DNA of 64,000 bases from Planctomycetaceae bacterium (GCA_002702655.1 PABB01000068.1:124001-188000); one strand, 5' to 3'; counted from the first letter of the stretch, positions 17,752 to 27,810 are shown. The notes: generated from the sequence alone by a model not told the origin. Numbers and translations: made by a program.

Positions 17752-19694
17752 GGCCGCACGAGCGGGAAAAACCAACTGATCGCCGCCAGGGCCGTCGTGG
17801 TGGACAGCATGGCTAGCGGGAGGCCGGTTTTCAGGTAATCCCGGGGCGAGTAGCCGCCGGGGCCCATCACCATCAGGTTGGTCTGGTAGCCGATCGGCGT
17901 GGCGAAACTCAAGCTGGCGGCCATCGCCACCGCCACGATGAACGGCCGCGGATCGTACCCGGCCACGCCGCCGGCCGCGGCCACATGCACCGCGAGGGTG
18001 ACCATGATGCTGGCGACCGCCACGTTGGAAATCAGTTCGGTGAGCACCTGAGTGAGCACGTACACCACCGCCAGCAGCAGGTAGGGCCGCAGCCCGGGCG
18101 GGAACCCGGCGGTCGACGCCCCGCGCACCAGCATCTCGGCCAGCCAGCCAGCCGCGCCGCTCTTGTCGAGCGCTTCGCCCATGCCGATCGCCGCGCCAAT
18201 CACCAGCAGCACCTGCACGTCGATGGCGCCGCGGGCTTCGCTGGTGGTGAGGCACCGCGTGGCCACCATCGCCAACGCGACGGCAATCGCCGCGATCGGC
18301 TTGATGTCTTTGGAAAACGCCTGCCCCCACGGCAGCACGTCCGGGAACAAGCTGCAGATGACCAGCCACAGAATCAACCCAGCGAACAGCAACGCGGCCA
18401 GCAGCGCGCGATCGTGCCGCCGGGCCTTGGCGCCGCCGACGCGACTGACCAGGTAAAAATCGCGGCTATTGCGGTGAGCGTCGACGAACTCGGGCCGCGT
18501 TTGCAGCAGCAGCGTGTCGCCCGGTTCGAGTTCCACCTCGCCGATCTTATTAGTCAGCCGTTCGCCGTTGCGGTGAATGGCGACAATCGCGGCGTTGTAA
18601 CGCTGACGGAAGTCAGCCTCCTTCACGGTGCGACCCACCAGCGGCGACGTGCGCGACAGCACCGCCTCGGTCAGTTGCCGATGCACGCGATCGGCGGGGC
18701 GCTGCTCGAAGCTTTCGTCGGCCGAGGGGACCAGCCCGGGGATCCGCTCCAGGTCGGCGATTGTCGACACCACGCCGGTGAACACCAGATGGTCGCCCGC
18801 GCGGATGCGGTCGCCGGGGGCGACGGGAGTGATTGTTTCGCCATTGCGGTCGATTTCGATCAAGAACAAGCCCGGCAATTGCCGCAGCCCGGCATCCTGC
18901 ACCGTCTGCCCGGCGAGCGGGCAATTGGCCAGCACGGTCATGTCGACCAAATAGTCGCGGCGGTGCTCGTCGAACTGTTCGATCAAGTCGTGCCGATTCG
19001 GCAGCAGCCGCGGCGCGACGAAGATCATGTAACCAATTCCCGCCAGCGCGATCGGCACGCCAACCGGGGCGATCTCGAACAGGGCAAGTTCGGCGTATCG
19101 CGCCGGATCGACGCCGGGGAACCGGGTCGGGTCCTTCTGCAACTCGCCAAGATTGCCGTTGATGACCAGCGTGGTGCTGGTGCCAATCAGCGTGCACACG
19201 CCGCCCAGAATGGTCAGGTAGCTGAGCGGAATCATCAGCCGCGACGGCGACACGTTGCGCCGCCGGCACCAGTCGACGACCACGGGGGCCATCATCGCCA
19301 CCAGCGGCGTGTTGAGCACGAACGCCGAGACCGGCGGCACGGTCAGTCCCAGCCGCAGCAGGGCGCTCCGCTCGGTTTGCGCCGAGCCAAGCAGTCGGTG
19401 GCCGATCCAATCTAGTGCGCCGGTGTTGCGCAGCCCGGCGGAAACGGCGAACAGCGCTCCGATCAGAATCACCGCCGTCGACGCGAACCCGGCGACCGCC
19501 TGCTTGGGGTGAATCACGCCGCAGACGGTGACGATCACCAGCCCGCCAAGAAACAGCACCTCCACCGGAATGCGCCGCTTGAGCTGCATCCCCGCGAACA
19601 CGGCCAGGGTCGTCGCCAGCGCGATCCCGCCGTGGACCGTGAGCGTGGGGACGCCCAGCAGCGGGTCGGCAGCGGACAGAGCAGCGAACGGCAC
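17748..19694 (-). CDS. SLC13/DASS-type transporter with two TrkA-C domains
   Basis: About 648 residues; the start is uncertain. GTG 19694 is the first plausible start close to the conserved helices; the frame stays open to 19883 but that extension is Arg-rich and unlike the family, and there is no clear ribosome site. Membrane helices flank two central RCK_C/TrkA-C domains (~245-320 and ~335-420), which contain LANCPLAGQTVQDAGLRQLPGLFL and SPLVGRTVKEADFRQRYNAAI. SNVAVASIMVTLAVHVA and SLSFATPIGYQTNLMVMGPGGY are typical of the divalent-anion:Na+ symporter/ArsB superfamily. The substrate (dicarboxylate, sulfate or other anion) cannot be assigned. The TAG stop is inside a family C repeat. Confidence 0.85.
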   Translation of the reverse strand: MPFAALSAADPLLGVPTLTVHGGIALATTLAVFAGMQLKRRIPVEVLFLGGLVIVTVCGVIHPKQAVAGFASTAVILIGALFAVSAGLRNTGALDWIGHRLLGSAQTERSALLRLGLTVPPVSAFVLNTPLVAMMAPVVVDWCRRRNVSPSRLMIPLSYLTILGGVCTLIGTSTTLVINGNLGELQKDPTRFPGVDPARYAELALFEIAPVGVPIALAGIGYMIFVAPRLLPNRHDLIEQFDEHRRDYLVDMTVLANCPLAGQTVQDAGLRQLPGLFLIEIDRNGETITPVAPGDRIRAGDHLVFTGVVSTIADLERIPGLVPSADESFEQRPADRVHRQLTEAVLSRTSPLVGRTVKEADFRQRYNAAIVAIHRNGERLTNKIGEVELEPGDTLLLQTRPEFVDAHRNSRDFYLVSRVGGAKARRHDRALLAALLFAGLILWLVICSLFPDVLPWGQAFSKDIKPIAAIAVALAMVATRCLTTSEARGAIDVQVLLVIGAAIGMGEALDKSGAAGWLAEMLVRGASTAGFPPGLRPYLLLAVVYVLTQVLTELISNVAVASIMVTLAVHVAAAGGVAGYDPRPFIVAVAMAASLSFATPIGYQTNLMVMGPGGYSPRDYLKTGLPLAMLSTTTALAAISWFFPLVRP

Positions 19695-19868
19695 GAGTGA
19701 ACTCGTGGGAATGATTTGGGGGAAGTTCAGACGCAGTAAGAAGATAGGTCCCCGAGCGGGCCGCCGGGGAAACCTCCGAAGATGATCGCCCCGCGGCGTT
19801 CCCGCAAGCGGGGGCGTGGCTCGGGCCAAGACCGCACAGCCGTCCAAACCCTGCGCAAGTCGTGTTTC

Positions 19869-19952
19869 TAGCCGGCGGCACACTTGCCGCCGGGAAACGC
19901 CGGCAAAAAAAGAAGCGCCGCGGCCCGCCCGGCGGCAGGGGTGCCGCCGGCT
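19869..19952. repeat. Family E repeat, copy 2, in a 600-base gene-free stretch
   Basis: 19869-19899 is the exact inverse complement of 952-982 (31 of 31 bases). A partial second copy (GTGCCGCCGGCTA) follows at about 19938. The rest of 19695-20303 shows no gene; the frame of the downstream VWA gene is open through part of it but not protein-like. Confidence 0.8.
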
Positions 19953-20303
19953 ATCTACTTGGCGTGTCTGAGGCCCCGACCATTCCGGGGCTCCCGCGAG
20001 TTGGGTAGCGGAGTCTGCAACACGGTCGGCGACGGGTCGTACGAGCGCTACGGATTGCGCGGATTTTACGGCGCTCCTCCCGTCGGCGTCGGACCTTGCC
20101 GCCGCGTTTCGCCCCCGCTGGGGCCGGTTTCTCGCACTTTCTTCTGGCAGCCCCTGTGCGACCAGCTTAAACTGGGAAGAGTTGGGGGTTTAAGACAATT
20201 TCCCCGGACAGTGATTGGGCATTCTCTGCTGGTGCGAGAGGCTCGCCGTTACCGGAACGCGGCGCGTCCCGCTCGGCTCGTTCCAAATTCTCGGATCGTT
20301 GCC

Positions 20304-23300
20304 ATGCTGCTACGTTTCAATTCGACCGTTCGCTCTGTCGCCGCCGTCGTGCTGACCGCGCTGGCTCCCGTCGTCGCCGACGCCGCCGAGCAGGCGCGCC
20401 TGGCCACGTACCAAGGCCCCGAGCAGACCTTCTACGCACTGAGTCTCGCCGCCGACCTGCCGGCCGGGCCCGAGGCGACGGACGTGGTCGTGCTGTTCGA
20501 CACGTCGGCCAGCCAGCAGGGCGCCTACCGCGAAACCGCGGTCGCCGCGCTGAAGTCGCTGGTCGGTCAGCTGCGTCCTGAGGATCGCGTGCGCGTGATC
20601 GCCGTCGACCTGGAGACCCAGGCGGTCAGCGACTCGTTCGTCGCCGCGTCGCCCGCCGCCGCCGAGACCGCTGCCCGTGCGATCATGAATCGCGCCCCGC
20701 TGGGCTCGACCGACATGCAACTCGCGCTGGAAACGGCGCTGAACGAATTCGACGCCGCGGGCTCCGAGAGTCGGGCTGTCGTGTACATCGGCGACGGGGT
20801 GAGCATGGCGAACATGCTCGACGCCGCCACGCTGCGTCCGTTGGCCGATCGCCTTCGCAAAGCTCGCGTTGCTGTGAGCAGCTACGCCATTGGCCCGCAG
20901 GTCGACGGCGGCCTGCTGGCCGTGCTGGCCAACCAGACCGGCGGCAACCTGTACATCGCCGAGCCGATCGTTTGGCAGGATGAAGAAGCCGGCGTCACCG
21001 ACCAACGGGCTCGCGAGGAAAACGAACGCAACGCGGAGATCGCCGGCCGTTCGCTGGCCGAGTGGACCCGCGCCAGTGTGCTGTGGCCCGAGCAGGTCAG
21101 CCTGCCGGCCGCGTTGGGACAGGTTTATCCGGCCGCCGTGCCCCCGTTGCGCAGCGATCGCGACACGATCCTGCTGGGCGAAACCAGCGACCGGTTGACC
21201 GGCCAACAGGCGATTCGCCTGGCCGCCGGCAACGTGGAACTGACCTTCGCCCCCACCGCCGAAGAGTCGAACCCCGATCACGCGTTTCTGGCTTCGCTGG
21301 TCGAGCGGGCGCGCTTCGACAACGGCTTGAGCTTGCCGACCGTTGGCACGGCCGGCCTGCAAGAGGCGGCCCGATTGGTGGGCGCCCAGATCGACGGCCT
21401 GACCCAAATGGCCGAGCGTGCCGTGGCCGCCGGCGATCGCACCGCCGCGGCCCGCATTGTGCGGACTGTGCTCGCGGCGGACCCGGGCAACGTGCAAGCG
21501 CAAACCGTCCAGGCGATCGTCGAAGGCGAGGATCCGTTTGGCGAGTACGAGCCGGGCACGGTGCTGGACGACGGCAGCGTGGTGGTGGGCGACGACGGCA
21601 TCCTGCCGCCGGAGATGGCCGCCCAGGCCGGCCAGGAGATCGCCGCGGAACCGCTGCCGCAAGGCGCCCCCGTCCAAGAGGGCATCATCCTGGTCAATCC
21701 GCCTGCGGTCGCGCCGCAGCCGAGCCTGCTGGACGACCCCAGCGTCATGGGCAGCCTGCCCAGCGGCGGCGCGTTTTTGGACGAAGTCGAGCAGGAACGC
21801 CGCGTCTTCGCTCAGATGCTGCAGAAAGAAATCGAACGCCTCGTGGCCGACGCCCGCACCCGCATGCGAACCGAGCCCGATCTGGTCATCCAGGACCTGA
21901 AGGTGCAGCTCGACAACATTCGTAAGCTGGCCAACATCGACGAAGGCCGTCGGGCCGAGCTAATCGACCGCCTGCAGATCGCGCTTCGCGAAGCCCGTCG
22001 GCAGCAGGCGCTGTCCGAGGAGCTGATGCGGGAGCGGCAAGAGGTGCTCGCCGCGGCTCGCGAGCAGAAGGTGCTCAACGAGCGACTGGCCCGCCGTATC
22101 GAGCGCGAGGACCAGTTGATGGACCGCTTCAACGCCCTGATGGACGAAGGCAAGTACGTGGAAGCCGAGGAAGTGGCGGCCATCGTCGAAGAGGTCGATC
22201 CCAACGGCGTCACCCCGCGGGCCGCCACGCTGTGGGCCCGCCACCAGCGTCACCAGTACCTGCAAGACGTCGCCCGCGCGGCGCGTCACGCAGCGGCTTG
22301 GGACACGATGTACCAGATCGAACTGTCGCACATCCCCTTCCCCGACAATCCGCCGATCATCTACCCCGAAGCCCAGGTGTGGGAAGAGTTGAGCAATCGG
22401 CGGCGGGACCGGTACCGCTCGGTCGACCTGAAGGCGCAGGGCGAAGCGGAATCGAAGATTTACGAAGCACTCCGCAAACCGCTCTCTGAGCCGCTGGAGT
22501 ACATCGAAACGCCGCTCAACCAGATCATGGACGCCCTGGAAGACGACTTTGACATTCCCATCATTTTCGACACCGCCGCGCTGGACCAACTGGCGCTCAG
22601 CCCGGAGGTGGAGATCTCCGTGCAGTTGCGCAACGTGACGCTGCGTTCGGCGCTGGAGATCATGCTGGGCGAGGTCGAAGACCTGACCTACATCATCGAC
22701 AATGAAGTGCTGCTGATCACCTCGACCGAAAAGGCCGAAGAAACCCTGTCCGTGAAAGTGTATCCGGTCGCTGACCTCGTGTTGCCGATCCAGCAACTGG
22801 GCGGCGGCATCGGTGGCGGCGGCATCGGCGGCGGCATCGGCGGCGGCATTGGCGGCGGCGGCGGCGGCTTTGGCGGCGGCGGCTTTGGCGGCGGCGGCGG
22901 CGGCTTCGGCGGCGGCGGCGGCGGTTTTGGCGGCGGCGGCGGCGGCGGTTTCTTTGCCGTGCCCGACGACGTGTCGACGCCCGCTCCCACGAACTCCGCA
23001 ACTCCCGCAACCGACGACACGACCGTGCTGGCCAAGGGCGTCACGCTCGACGAAACCGCCTCGGCCAATGACTTCTGGCAAGAGAAGTTCAGCACCGAGC
23101 GACTCGAGCCGGTCGCCGTGCAACGCGCGGTCAAGACGCTCATGTCCGCCAAGCGGTACGACCAGATCATCGCCCTGATTCAGGCCGCCCTGCGAAACGG
23201 ACAGCCGCAACCTTGGATGTACGAAACGCTGGGCATCGCCATGGAACTGTCCGGGGCGCCGCAAAGCGACATCGAACGGGCGATTATGTCGGCGTGCGAC

Positions 23301-24422
23301 TTCAGCACCGATCCCAATCAGCTGATGCTGATCGCCGCCTACCTGTCGCACGTGGGGCTGGAGCACCGCGCCGTGGACGTTTACCAGCAGGTCGTCAAAG
23401 CGGCGCCCATGACCCACGAAGCCTTCGCCCTGGGACTGGCCGCCGCGCAGCGAGCGGAAGACCAGGCGGGCATCCGCTGGGCGACGCTCGGCATCCTGCA
23501 GGAAGCCTGGCCCAGCGATCAGCAGGTGGTGAAGAACGCCGCGGTTCGCGCCGCAGCCGCCATGATCGATCAATTGCGCGAAACGGGCGACACCGCCACG
23601 CTGGCCGAGTACCAGAAGCAGCTCGACGCGGCCCTGATTCGCGATTGCGTGGTGAAGGTGTCGTGGTCGGGCGAGGCGGATATTGACCTGGTCGTCGAAG
23701 AGCCCTCCGGCACCGTCTGCTCGTTGCTGCAGCCCCGCACCATCGCCGGCGGCGTCTGCCTGGGCGACTCCTACGCCGACTACGAAGAGCCGAGCCCGGA
23801 CGGGTTCAGCGAGACTTACATTTGCCCCCGCGGCTTCGCCGGCGAGTATCGCGTGCGAATCCGCAAGGTCTGGGGCGACGTGGTCGCCGACAAGGTGGCC
23901 GTCGACGTCTACCGCAATTATCGCAGTCAGAACGAGCAGCACGAACGGCAGTTCATTGCCGTGCAAGACGAAAAGGACGCTGTCGTGCTGTTCAACCTGG
24001 ACGCCGGCCGGCGGAATCAGCCGTTGGCCGAAGGGCAGTTGGCCGCGGCGCTGCAACGGCAAGAGCAAGTCGGGCAGGCGGTGCTGTCGCAGCAGATTGG
24101 CTCGCTCTCCGATCCGACAATCGCCGCGGATCGCCGCGTGTCGTTCGGGCTCGCCCGTCGTTTGGGCCTGGCCGGCGGCGGCGCCGTCGGCTTCATGCCG
24201 ATCATCCAAACGTTGACCGACGGCACGCAGCTGTTCGCCCAGGCGGTCGTCTCGGCGGACCGCCGCTACGTCCGGATCACCACGGCTCCCCAGTTCACCG
24301 GCATTGGCGACGTGACCACGTTCACGTTCGCCGGGTCGGGGCAGGTCGTGCCGGGCAACAACGGCGGCGGCAACAACGGCGGCGGCAATAACAACAACAA
24401 CAACAACAATAACAATAACTAG
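20304..24422 (+). CDS. Exported VWA protein with coiled coil, STN-like, DUF2135-like and secretin-like modules
   Basis: 1372 residues. ATG 20304 is chosen because it gives a signal peptide ending near ADAAE; the 140 upstream in-frame codons look non-coding. Domains: VWA (~57-225) with an intact MIDAS start DTSAS at 66-70; coiled coil (~493-640); an STN/secretin N0-like domain (~733-819, MDALEDDFDIPIIFD...LTYIIDNEVLLITS) that parallels the one in the secretin at 12229-15897; a glycine-rich tract (~832-883); TPR-like helices (~933-1085); a DUF2135-like beta domain (~1113-1210, VSWSGEADIDLVVEEPSG); a piece resembling the secretin core (~1266-1346, FAQAVVSADRRYVRITTAPQF); and an Asn-rich C-terminus. 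Its envelope location is inferred, and its function is unknown. Confidence 0.85.
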   Translation: MLLRFNSTVRSVAAVVLTALAPVVADAAEQARLATYQGPEQTFYALSLAADLPAGPEATDVVVLFDTSASQQGAYRETAVAALKSLVGQLRPEDRVRVIAVDLETQAVSDSFVAASPAAAETAARAIMNRAPLGSTDMQLALETALNEFDAAGSESRAVVYIGDGVSMANMLDAATLRPLADRLRKARVAVSSYAIGPQVDGGLLAVLANQTGGNLYIAEPIVWQDEEAGVTDQRAREENERNAEIAGRSLAEWTRASVLWPEQVSLPAALGQVYPAAVPPLRSDRDTILLGETSDRLTGQQAIRLAAGNVELTFAPTAEESNPDHAFLASLVERARFDNGLSLPTVGTAGLQEAARLVGAQIDGLTQMAERAVAAGDRTAAARIVRTVLAADPGNVQAQTVQAIVEGEDPFGEYEPGTVLDDGSVVVGDDGILPPEMAAQAGQEIAAEPLPQGAPVQEGIILVNPPAVAPQPSLLDDPSVMGSLPSGGAFLDEVEQERRVFAQMLQKEIERLVADARTRMRTEPDLVIQDLKVQLDNIRKLANIDEGRRAELIDRLQIALREARRQQALSEELMRERQEVLAAAREQKVLNERLARRIEREDQLMDRFNALMDEGKYVEAEEVAAIVEEVDPNGVTPRAATLWARHQRHQYLQDVARAARHAAAWDTMYQIELSHIPFPDNPPIIYPEAQVWEELSNRRRDRYRSVDLKAQGEAESKIYEALRKPLSEPLEYIETPLNQIMDALEDDFDIPIIFDTAALDQLALSPEVEISVQLRNVTLRSALEIMLGEVEDLTYIIDNEVLLITSTEKAEETLSVKVYPVADLVLPIQQLGGGIGGGGIGGGIGGGIGGGGGGFGGGGFGGGGGGFGGGGGGFGGGGGGGFFAVPDDVSTPAPTNSATPATDDTTVLAKGVTLDETASANDFWQEKFSTERLEPVAVQRAVKTLMSAKRYDQIIALIQAALRNGQPQPWMYETLGIAMELSGAPQSDIERAIMSACDFSTDPNQLMLIAAYLSHVGLEHRAVDVYQQVVKAAPMTHEAFALGLAAAQRAEDQAGIRWATLGILQEAWPSDQQVVKNAAVRAAAAMIDQLRETGDTATLAEYQKQLDAALIRDCVVKVSWSGEADIDLVVEEPSGTVCSLLQPRTIAGGVCLGDSYADYEEPSPDGFSETYICPRGFAGEYRVRIRKVWGDVVADKVAVDVYRNYRSQNEQHERQFIAVQDEKDAVVLFNLDAGRRNQPLAEGQLAAALQRQEQVGQAVLSQQIGSLSDPTIAADRRVSFGLARRLGLAGGGAVGFMPIIQTLTDGTQLFAQAVVSADRRYVRITTAPQFTGIGDVTTFTFAGSGQVVPGNNGGGNNGGGNNNNNNNNNNN
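22800..22955 (+). repeat. GGC trinucleotide tract inside the VWA gene
   Basis: About 150 bases are made almost entirely of GGC units with interspersed ATC or TTT, encoding Gly with occasional Ile/Phe. A shorter AAC/AAT tract at 24386-24419 encodes the C-terminal Asn run. Both are prone to length change by slippage. Confidence 0.9.
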
Positions 24423-24467
24423 CGCAGGTCGCGGGCGCCGCGAACTGCTTGTTGCGTCATCAATTCG

Positions 24468-24510
24468 CAAGGCCGCCTGTCGGAATGCCGGCAGGCGGCC
24501 TTGTTGCATT
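24468..24510. terminator. Terminator between convergent VWA and rph genes
   Basis: A 16-bp stem (24468-24483 with 24488-24503, one G-T pair), a 4-base loop AATG, then TTGCATT. It probably works from the plus side and may also stop the minus strand. Confidence 0.78.
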
Positions 24511-24539
24511 GGCATCCCGCAGCGCAGCAGCGATAGCGC

Positions 24540-24626
24540 GTGCCACGGCTCTGTGAGCCGTGTGATGTGCCGAGAATGTCGCTAATGAACGCGAGTCGCG
24601 GTGCATGGCTCGCAGAGCCGTGGCAC
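24540..24626. repeat. Family B inverted pair, copies 2 and 3
   Basis: GTGCCACGGCTCTGTGAGCC at 24540 and its inverse near-copy at 24601-24626 (...GCAGAGCCGTGGCAC) are spaced by 38 bases. Each unit is itself a palindrome. Confidence 0.8.
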
Positions 24627-24647
24627 AAGTCGGTTGCCTGTGTCGTG

Positions 24648-25361
24648 CTATACGCTCGCGATCGCCGCGGTTTGCAGCGTCTTCAATTCGGCGATGCCCT
24701 GCTTGGCCAGGGCAATGAGCGCCGCCAATTCGGCGTCATCGAACGTGGCTTCCTCGCCCGTCCCCTGGATCTCGACGAACCGTCCGGCGCCGGTCATCAC
24801 CACGTTCATGTCGACCGCCGCGGCAAAATCCTGCTGGTAGTTCAAATCGAGCGTCGGCCGCCCCTCGACGACGCCCACGCTGACCGCCGCGACGCTGTCG
24901 CGCAGCACGCCTGTCGGCAGCTCGTCGAGGCTTGCCAGCGCGCGGGCCAGCGCCACGTAGCCGCCGGTGATCGCTGCGGTGCGGGTGCCGCCGTCGGCTT
25001 CCAACACGTCGCAATCGACCGTGACGCTGCGTTCGCCCAGGGCGTCCAGGTCGATGATGGCCCGCAGACTGCGACCGATCAGCCGCTGGATTTCGGTGGT
25101 GCGGCCATCGACCTTGCCGCCGCGCTCGCGCCGCTTGCGCGGCTCGGTGCTGCCGGGCAGCATGTTGTACTCGGCGGTGACCCAGCCGCGGCCCTCGCCC
25201 TTCATCCAGGGCGGCACGTCGTCAGAAACGCTGGCCGTGCACAGCACGGTGGTGCGCCCCGCGGCGACGATCACCCGCCCCGGCGCGGCGCCAAAGGGGG
25301 CCGGCTCGATGGTCCAGGTGCGCAGGGCGTCGGCAGGGCGGGAATTCTCGTCAGCCATCAT
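24648..25361 (-). CDS. rph: Ribonuclease PH
   Basis: 237 residues, the normal length. It is a phosphorolytic 3'-5' exoribonuclease that trims tRNA 3' ends. Conserved features are [32 protein letters not shown] with the following Arg-rich stretch, [16 protein letters not shown] (phosphate-binding Arg), [20 protein letters not shown] and [21 protein letters not shown]. The start has two tandem ATG codons with GGAGAG just before; the second (25358) has the better spacing and would shorten the protein by one residue. It is last in a minus-strand row argB-argD-argF-rph, but 154 bases separate it from argF, so cotranscription is only possible. Confidence 0.96.
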   Translation of the reverse strand: MMADENSRPADALRTWTIEPAPFGAAPGRVIVAAGRTTVLCTASVSDDVPPWMKGEGRGWVTAEYNMLPGSTEPRKRRERGGKVDGRTTEIQRLIGRSLRAIIDLDALGERSVTVDCDVLEADGGTRTAAITGGYVALARALASLDELPTGVLRDSVAAVSVGVVEGRPTLDLNYQQDFAAAVDMNVVMTGAGRFVEIQGTGEEATFDDAELAALIALAKQGIAELKTLQTAAIASV

Positions 25362-25515
25362 CTCTCCAAAAAGCCGCGACCGCCGGTCGCGGAATGCGTG
25401 TTGAAATCAAAACTCTCGCCGCGTTTGTACAAGGCGATGAGGCGGCGCTGCATGCGATCGAGAAGCGGGAACCGAGCAACAGGCAGCCCCGTTTCCTCGC
25501 CCAGCGGTCGCGGCT

Positions 25516-26433
25516 TTATGCCTGGGCGCCGAGCAGCCATACGAGCACGCCCTTTTGCACGTGCATGCGATTGCCGGCCTGCTCGACGATCACGCTGTAG
25601 GGCGAGTCCATCACCTCGTCGGTCACTTCCTCGCCGCGGCGCGCGGGCAGGCAGTGCATGAATCGCGCCGCCGGGCCGGCTGCTTTCATCAACTCGCCGT
25701 TGACCTGATAGTCGGCAAAGTCGGCTTTGCGTTTGGCCTGCTCGGCCTCCTGCCCCATGCTGGCCCAGACGTCGGTGTACACGGCTGAAGCGCCGTCGAC
25801 CGCTTCGCGGGGGTCGTGAGTGGCCGTGATTTCGACTCCGTCGCCGGCGGCGCGGCACTCGTCGAGGAACTTCTCGTCGAACTCGTACCCCGGCGGCGTC
25901 GCGGCGGCGAACGCCACGCCGGTCAATGCACACGCCATCGCCAGGCTGCGCGACACGTTGTTCGCATCGCCCACCCAGGCCAGCTTGGCCCCTTCGAGCG
26001 TGCCAAATTGTTCCTGCACGGTGAACAGGTCGGCCAGCGCCTGACACGGGTGCGAGCGGTCGGTCAGGCCATTGATCACGGCGCAGGTCGCGTGCTGGGC
26101 GACGCCTGCGACCGTCTCGTGGGCCTTGGCCCGCACCACGATCACGTCGACCATTTCGCTGAGTACGCGGCTAAAGTCGGCGATGCTCTCGCGTTTGCCG
26201 AAGCCCGCGTCGGCGCCCAGCATCATGCTCGAGCCGCCCAGGTGCGTCATGCCGGCTTCGAAGCTGACCCGCGTGCGGAGCGACGGCTTCTCGAACAGCA
26301 GCGCCATGACCCGCCCGGGCAGCAGCGGCTCGCGCACCCCCGCCTTGAACTTCTGCTTGAGATCTTCGCTGATGGCAAAGATCCGCTGAATTTCCTTGGC
26401 GGTCAGGTTGTCGACGGAAAGCAAGTGTCGCAT
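25516..26433 (-). CDS. argF: Ornithine carbamoyltransferase
   Basis: 305 residues. ATG 26433 (MRHLLSVDNLT) matches the family start; the upstream open frame is rejected because it runs through a palindromic repeat. The enzyme joins carbamoyl phosphate to ornithine to give citrulline. Visible motifs are SLRTR at 51-55 (carbamoyl-phosphate site, in FEKPSLRTR), HPCQALAD at 128-135, WVGDANNVSRSL, and HCLPARRGEEV near 265. The gene follows argD and argB on the same strand, giving three consecutive steps of arginine synthesis with argB and argD. Confidence 0.96.
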   Translation of the reverse strand: MRHLLSVDNLTAKEIQRIFAISEDLKQKFKAGVREPLLPGRVMALLFEKPSLRTRVSFEAGMTHLGGSSMMLGADAGFGKRESIADFSRVLSEMVDVIVVRAKAHETVAGVAQHATCAVINGLTDRSHPCQALADLFTVQEQFGTLEGAKLAWVGDANNVSRSLAMACALTGVAFAAATPPGYEFDEKFLDECRAAGDGVEITATHDPREAVDGASAVYTDVWASMGQEAEQAKRKADFADYQVNGELMKAAGPAARFMHCLPARRGEEVTDEVMDSPYSVIVEQAGNRMHVQKGVLVWLLGAQA

Positions 26434-26466
26434 GGCAAAATTCCAGAATCTCTCGCAGCGCGAATT

Positions 26467-26541
26467 CACCACAGAGGACACGGAGAGCACAGAGACCGCT
26501 TACGGCCACACCGCTCAGTGAGCTCTGTGTCCTCTGTGGTG
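26467..26541. repeat. 15-nt inverted repeat between argD and argF
   Basis: CACCACAGAGGACAC at 26467-26481 pairs perfectly with 26527-26541; the arms fill most of the 118-base argD-argF gap. No T-run follows, so it is not a canonical terminator. Confidence 0.75.
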
Positions 26542-26551
26542 AGGATTGTTG

Positions 26552-27754
26552 TCAGGGCGTGTAGTTCCGCAGCACCTCGCGGAGGATGGCGCAGCCCTCG
26601 CGGGCCTCGTCGTCGGTGAGCGTCATCGCCGGCAGCAGGCGGATGATTGTGCCCTGCGTGGCGTTAATCAGCAGCCGACGCTCCATGCACTCCCGCACGA
26701 TCGGCGCCGCGTCGGCGACCAGTTCCAGGCCGATCATCAACCCGACCTGGCGGAACTCGGCCGTCACGGCCAGCTCTTCGACCAGCGGCTCCAACTCGGC
26801 GCGGAACAGGTCGCCCAGTTCGACGGCCCGGGCCAACAGCCCGTCCTGCTCGATGGTTTCCAGCGTGGCGATGCCCGCGCGGGCCGCCAGCGGATTGCCG
26901 CCGAACGTGGCGGCATGCATGCCGGGCCGCAGGCTGGGCGCCAACTCGGGTCGGCACAACATGGCGGCGCCGGCCACCCCGCCGCACAGGCTTTTAGCCA
27001 GCGTGATCACATCAGGAGTGACGCCGAAGTGCTGATAGGCGAACCAGGTGCCCGTGCGACCGCAGCCGGCCTGCACCTCGTCGAAGATCAGCACCAACTC
27101 GCGCTCGTCGGCAATCTCGCGCAGCCCCTGCAGGAAGCCCTCGGGGGGAATGCGGATGCCGCCCTCGCCCTGGATCGGCTCGACCATGATGGCGGCCGTT
27201 TCGTCGTCGACGCGCGCCCGCACCGCGTCCAAATCGCCGAACGGGCAGTAGACGAACCCGGGGGCCAACGGGCCGATGCCGTCGTGGTACTTCGGCTGGG
27301 CGGTGGCGCTGGTGGCGCCGTAGGTGCGGCCGTGAAAGCCGCCCTCGAACGTGATGATCTTGTACTTGTTTTTGGGCGTGTGCAGCCGGGCGAGCTTGAT
27401 CGCCGCCTCGTTCGCCTCGGCCCCCGAGTTGCAGAAAAACGCTTTGCCGCCGAAGGAATGCTCCGACAGCAGCTTGGCCCATTGGCCCTGACACTCGGTG
27501 TGCCAGGTGTTGGGCACGTGGATCAGTTGGGCGACCTGCTCCTGAACCGCCTGCACCACGGCCGGCGGGCAGTGTCCCAGCAGGTTGCAGCCCCACCCCG
27601 GGAAGAAGTCGAGGTACTTGTTCCCCTGGTCGTCCCACACCCACGAGCCCTCGCCGCGCACCAGCGACACCGGGTAACGACCGTAGTTGGGGATCACGTA
27701 CCGGTCGAACAGCGCGGCGGTGTCAGGCGACATCGATTGGGCGGTGGCGGTCAT
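26552..27754 (-). CDS. argD: Acetylornithine aminotransferase (class III PLP aminotransferase)
   Basis: 400 residues. It transfers an amino group from glutamate to N-acetylglutamate semialdehyde. Class III features are [12 protein letters not shown] (109-120), [10 protein letters not shown] (138-147), EPIQGEGGI (192-200), Asp225 in [13 protein letters not shown] and the PLP lysine Lys254 in [17 protein letters not shown] appears later. ATG 27754 is the natural start. It is flanked by argB upstream and argF downstream, which favours ArgD over related ornithine or GABA aminotransferases, although dual use in lysine synthesis is known for the family. Confidence 0.95.
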   Translation of the reverse strand: MTATAQSMSPDTAALFDRYVIPNYGRYPVSLVRGEGSWVWDDQGNKYLDFFPGWGCNLLGHCPPAVVQAVQEQVAQLIHVPNTWHTECQGQWAKLLSEHSFGGKAFFCNSGAEANEAAIKLARLHTPKNKYKIITFEGGFHGRTYGATSATAQPKYHDGIGPLAPGFVYCPFGDLDAVRARVDDETAAIMVEPIQGEGGIRIPPEGFLQGLREIADERELVLIFDEVQAGCGRTGTWFAYQHFGVTPDVITLAKSLCGGVAGAAMLCRPELAPSLRPGMHAATFGGNPLAARAGIATLETIEQDGLLARAVELGDLFRAELEPLVEELAVTAEFRQVGLMIGLELVADAAPIVRECMERRLLINATQGTIIRLLPAMTLTDDEAREGCAILREVLRNYTP

Positions 27755-27810
27755 GGCAATGCGACCTCAAACTTGGATTGTCAGCAGAAATGAGGGCGAA
27801 TGACCAATGC

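Noticed and set aside
22800-22955. The GGC tract as a CRISPR or tandem-repeat array
   Set aside because: It is in frame inside a gene and encodes glycine; there are no spacers.
21960-24515. An 851-codon minus-strand frame opposite the VWA gene
   Set aside because: Shadow of the GC-rich coding strand: the product is Arg/His/Ala low-complexity and the glycine tract becomes an alanine run.
24540-24626. Family B pair as the rph terminator
   Set aside because: No T-run follows on either strand; a better terminator is at 24468-24510.
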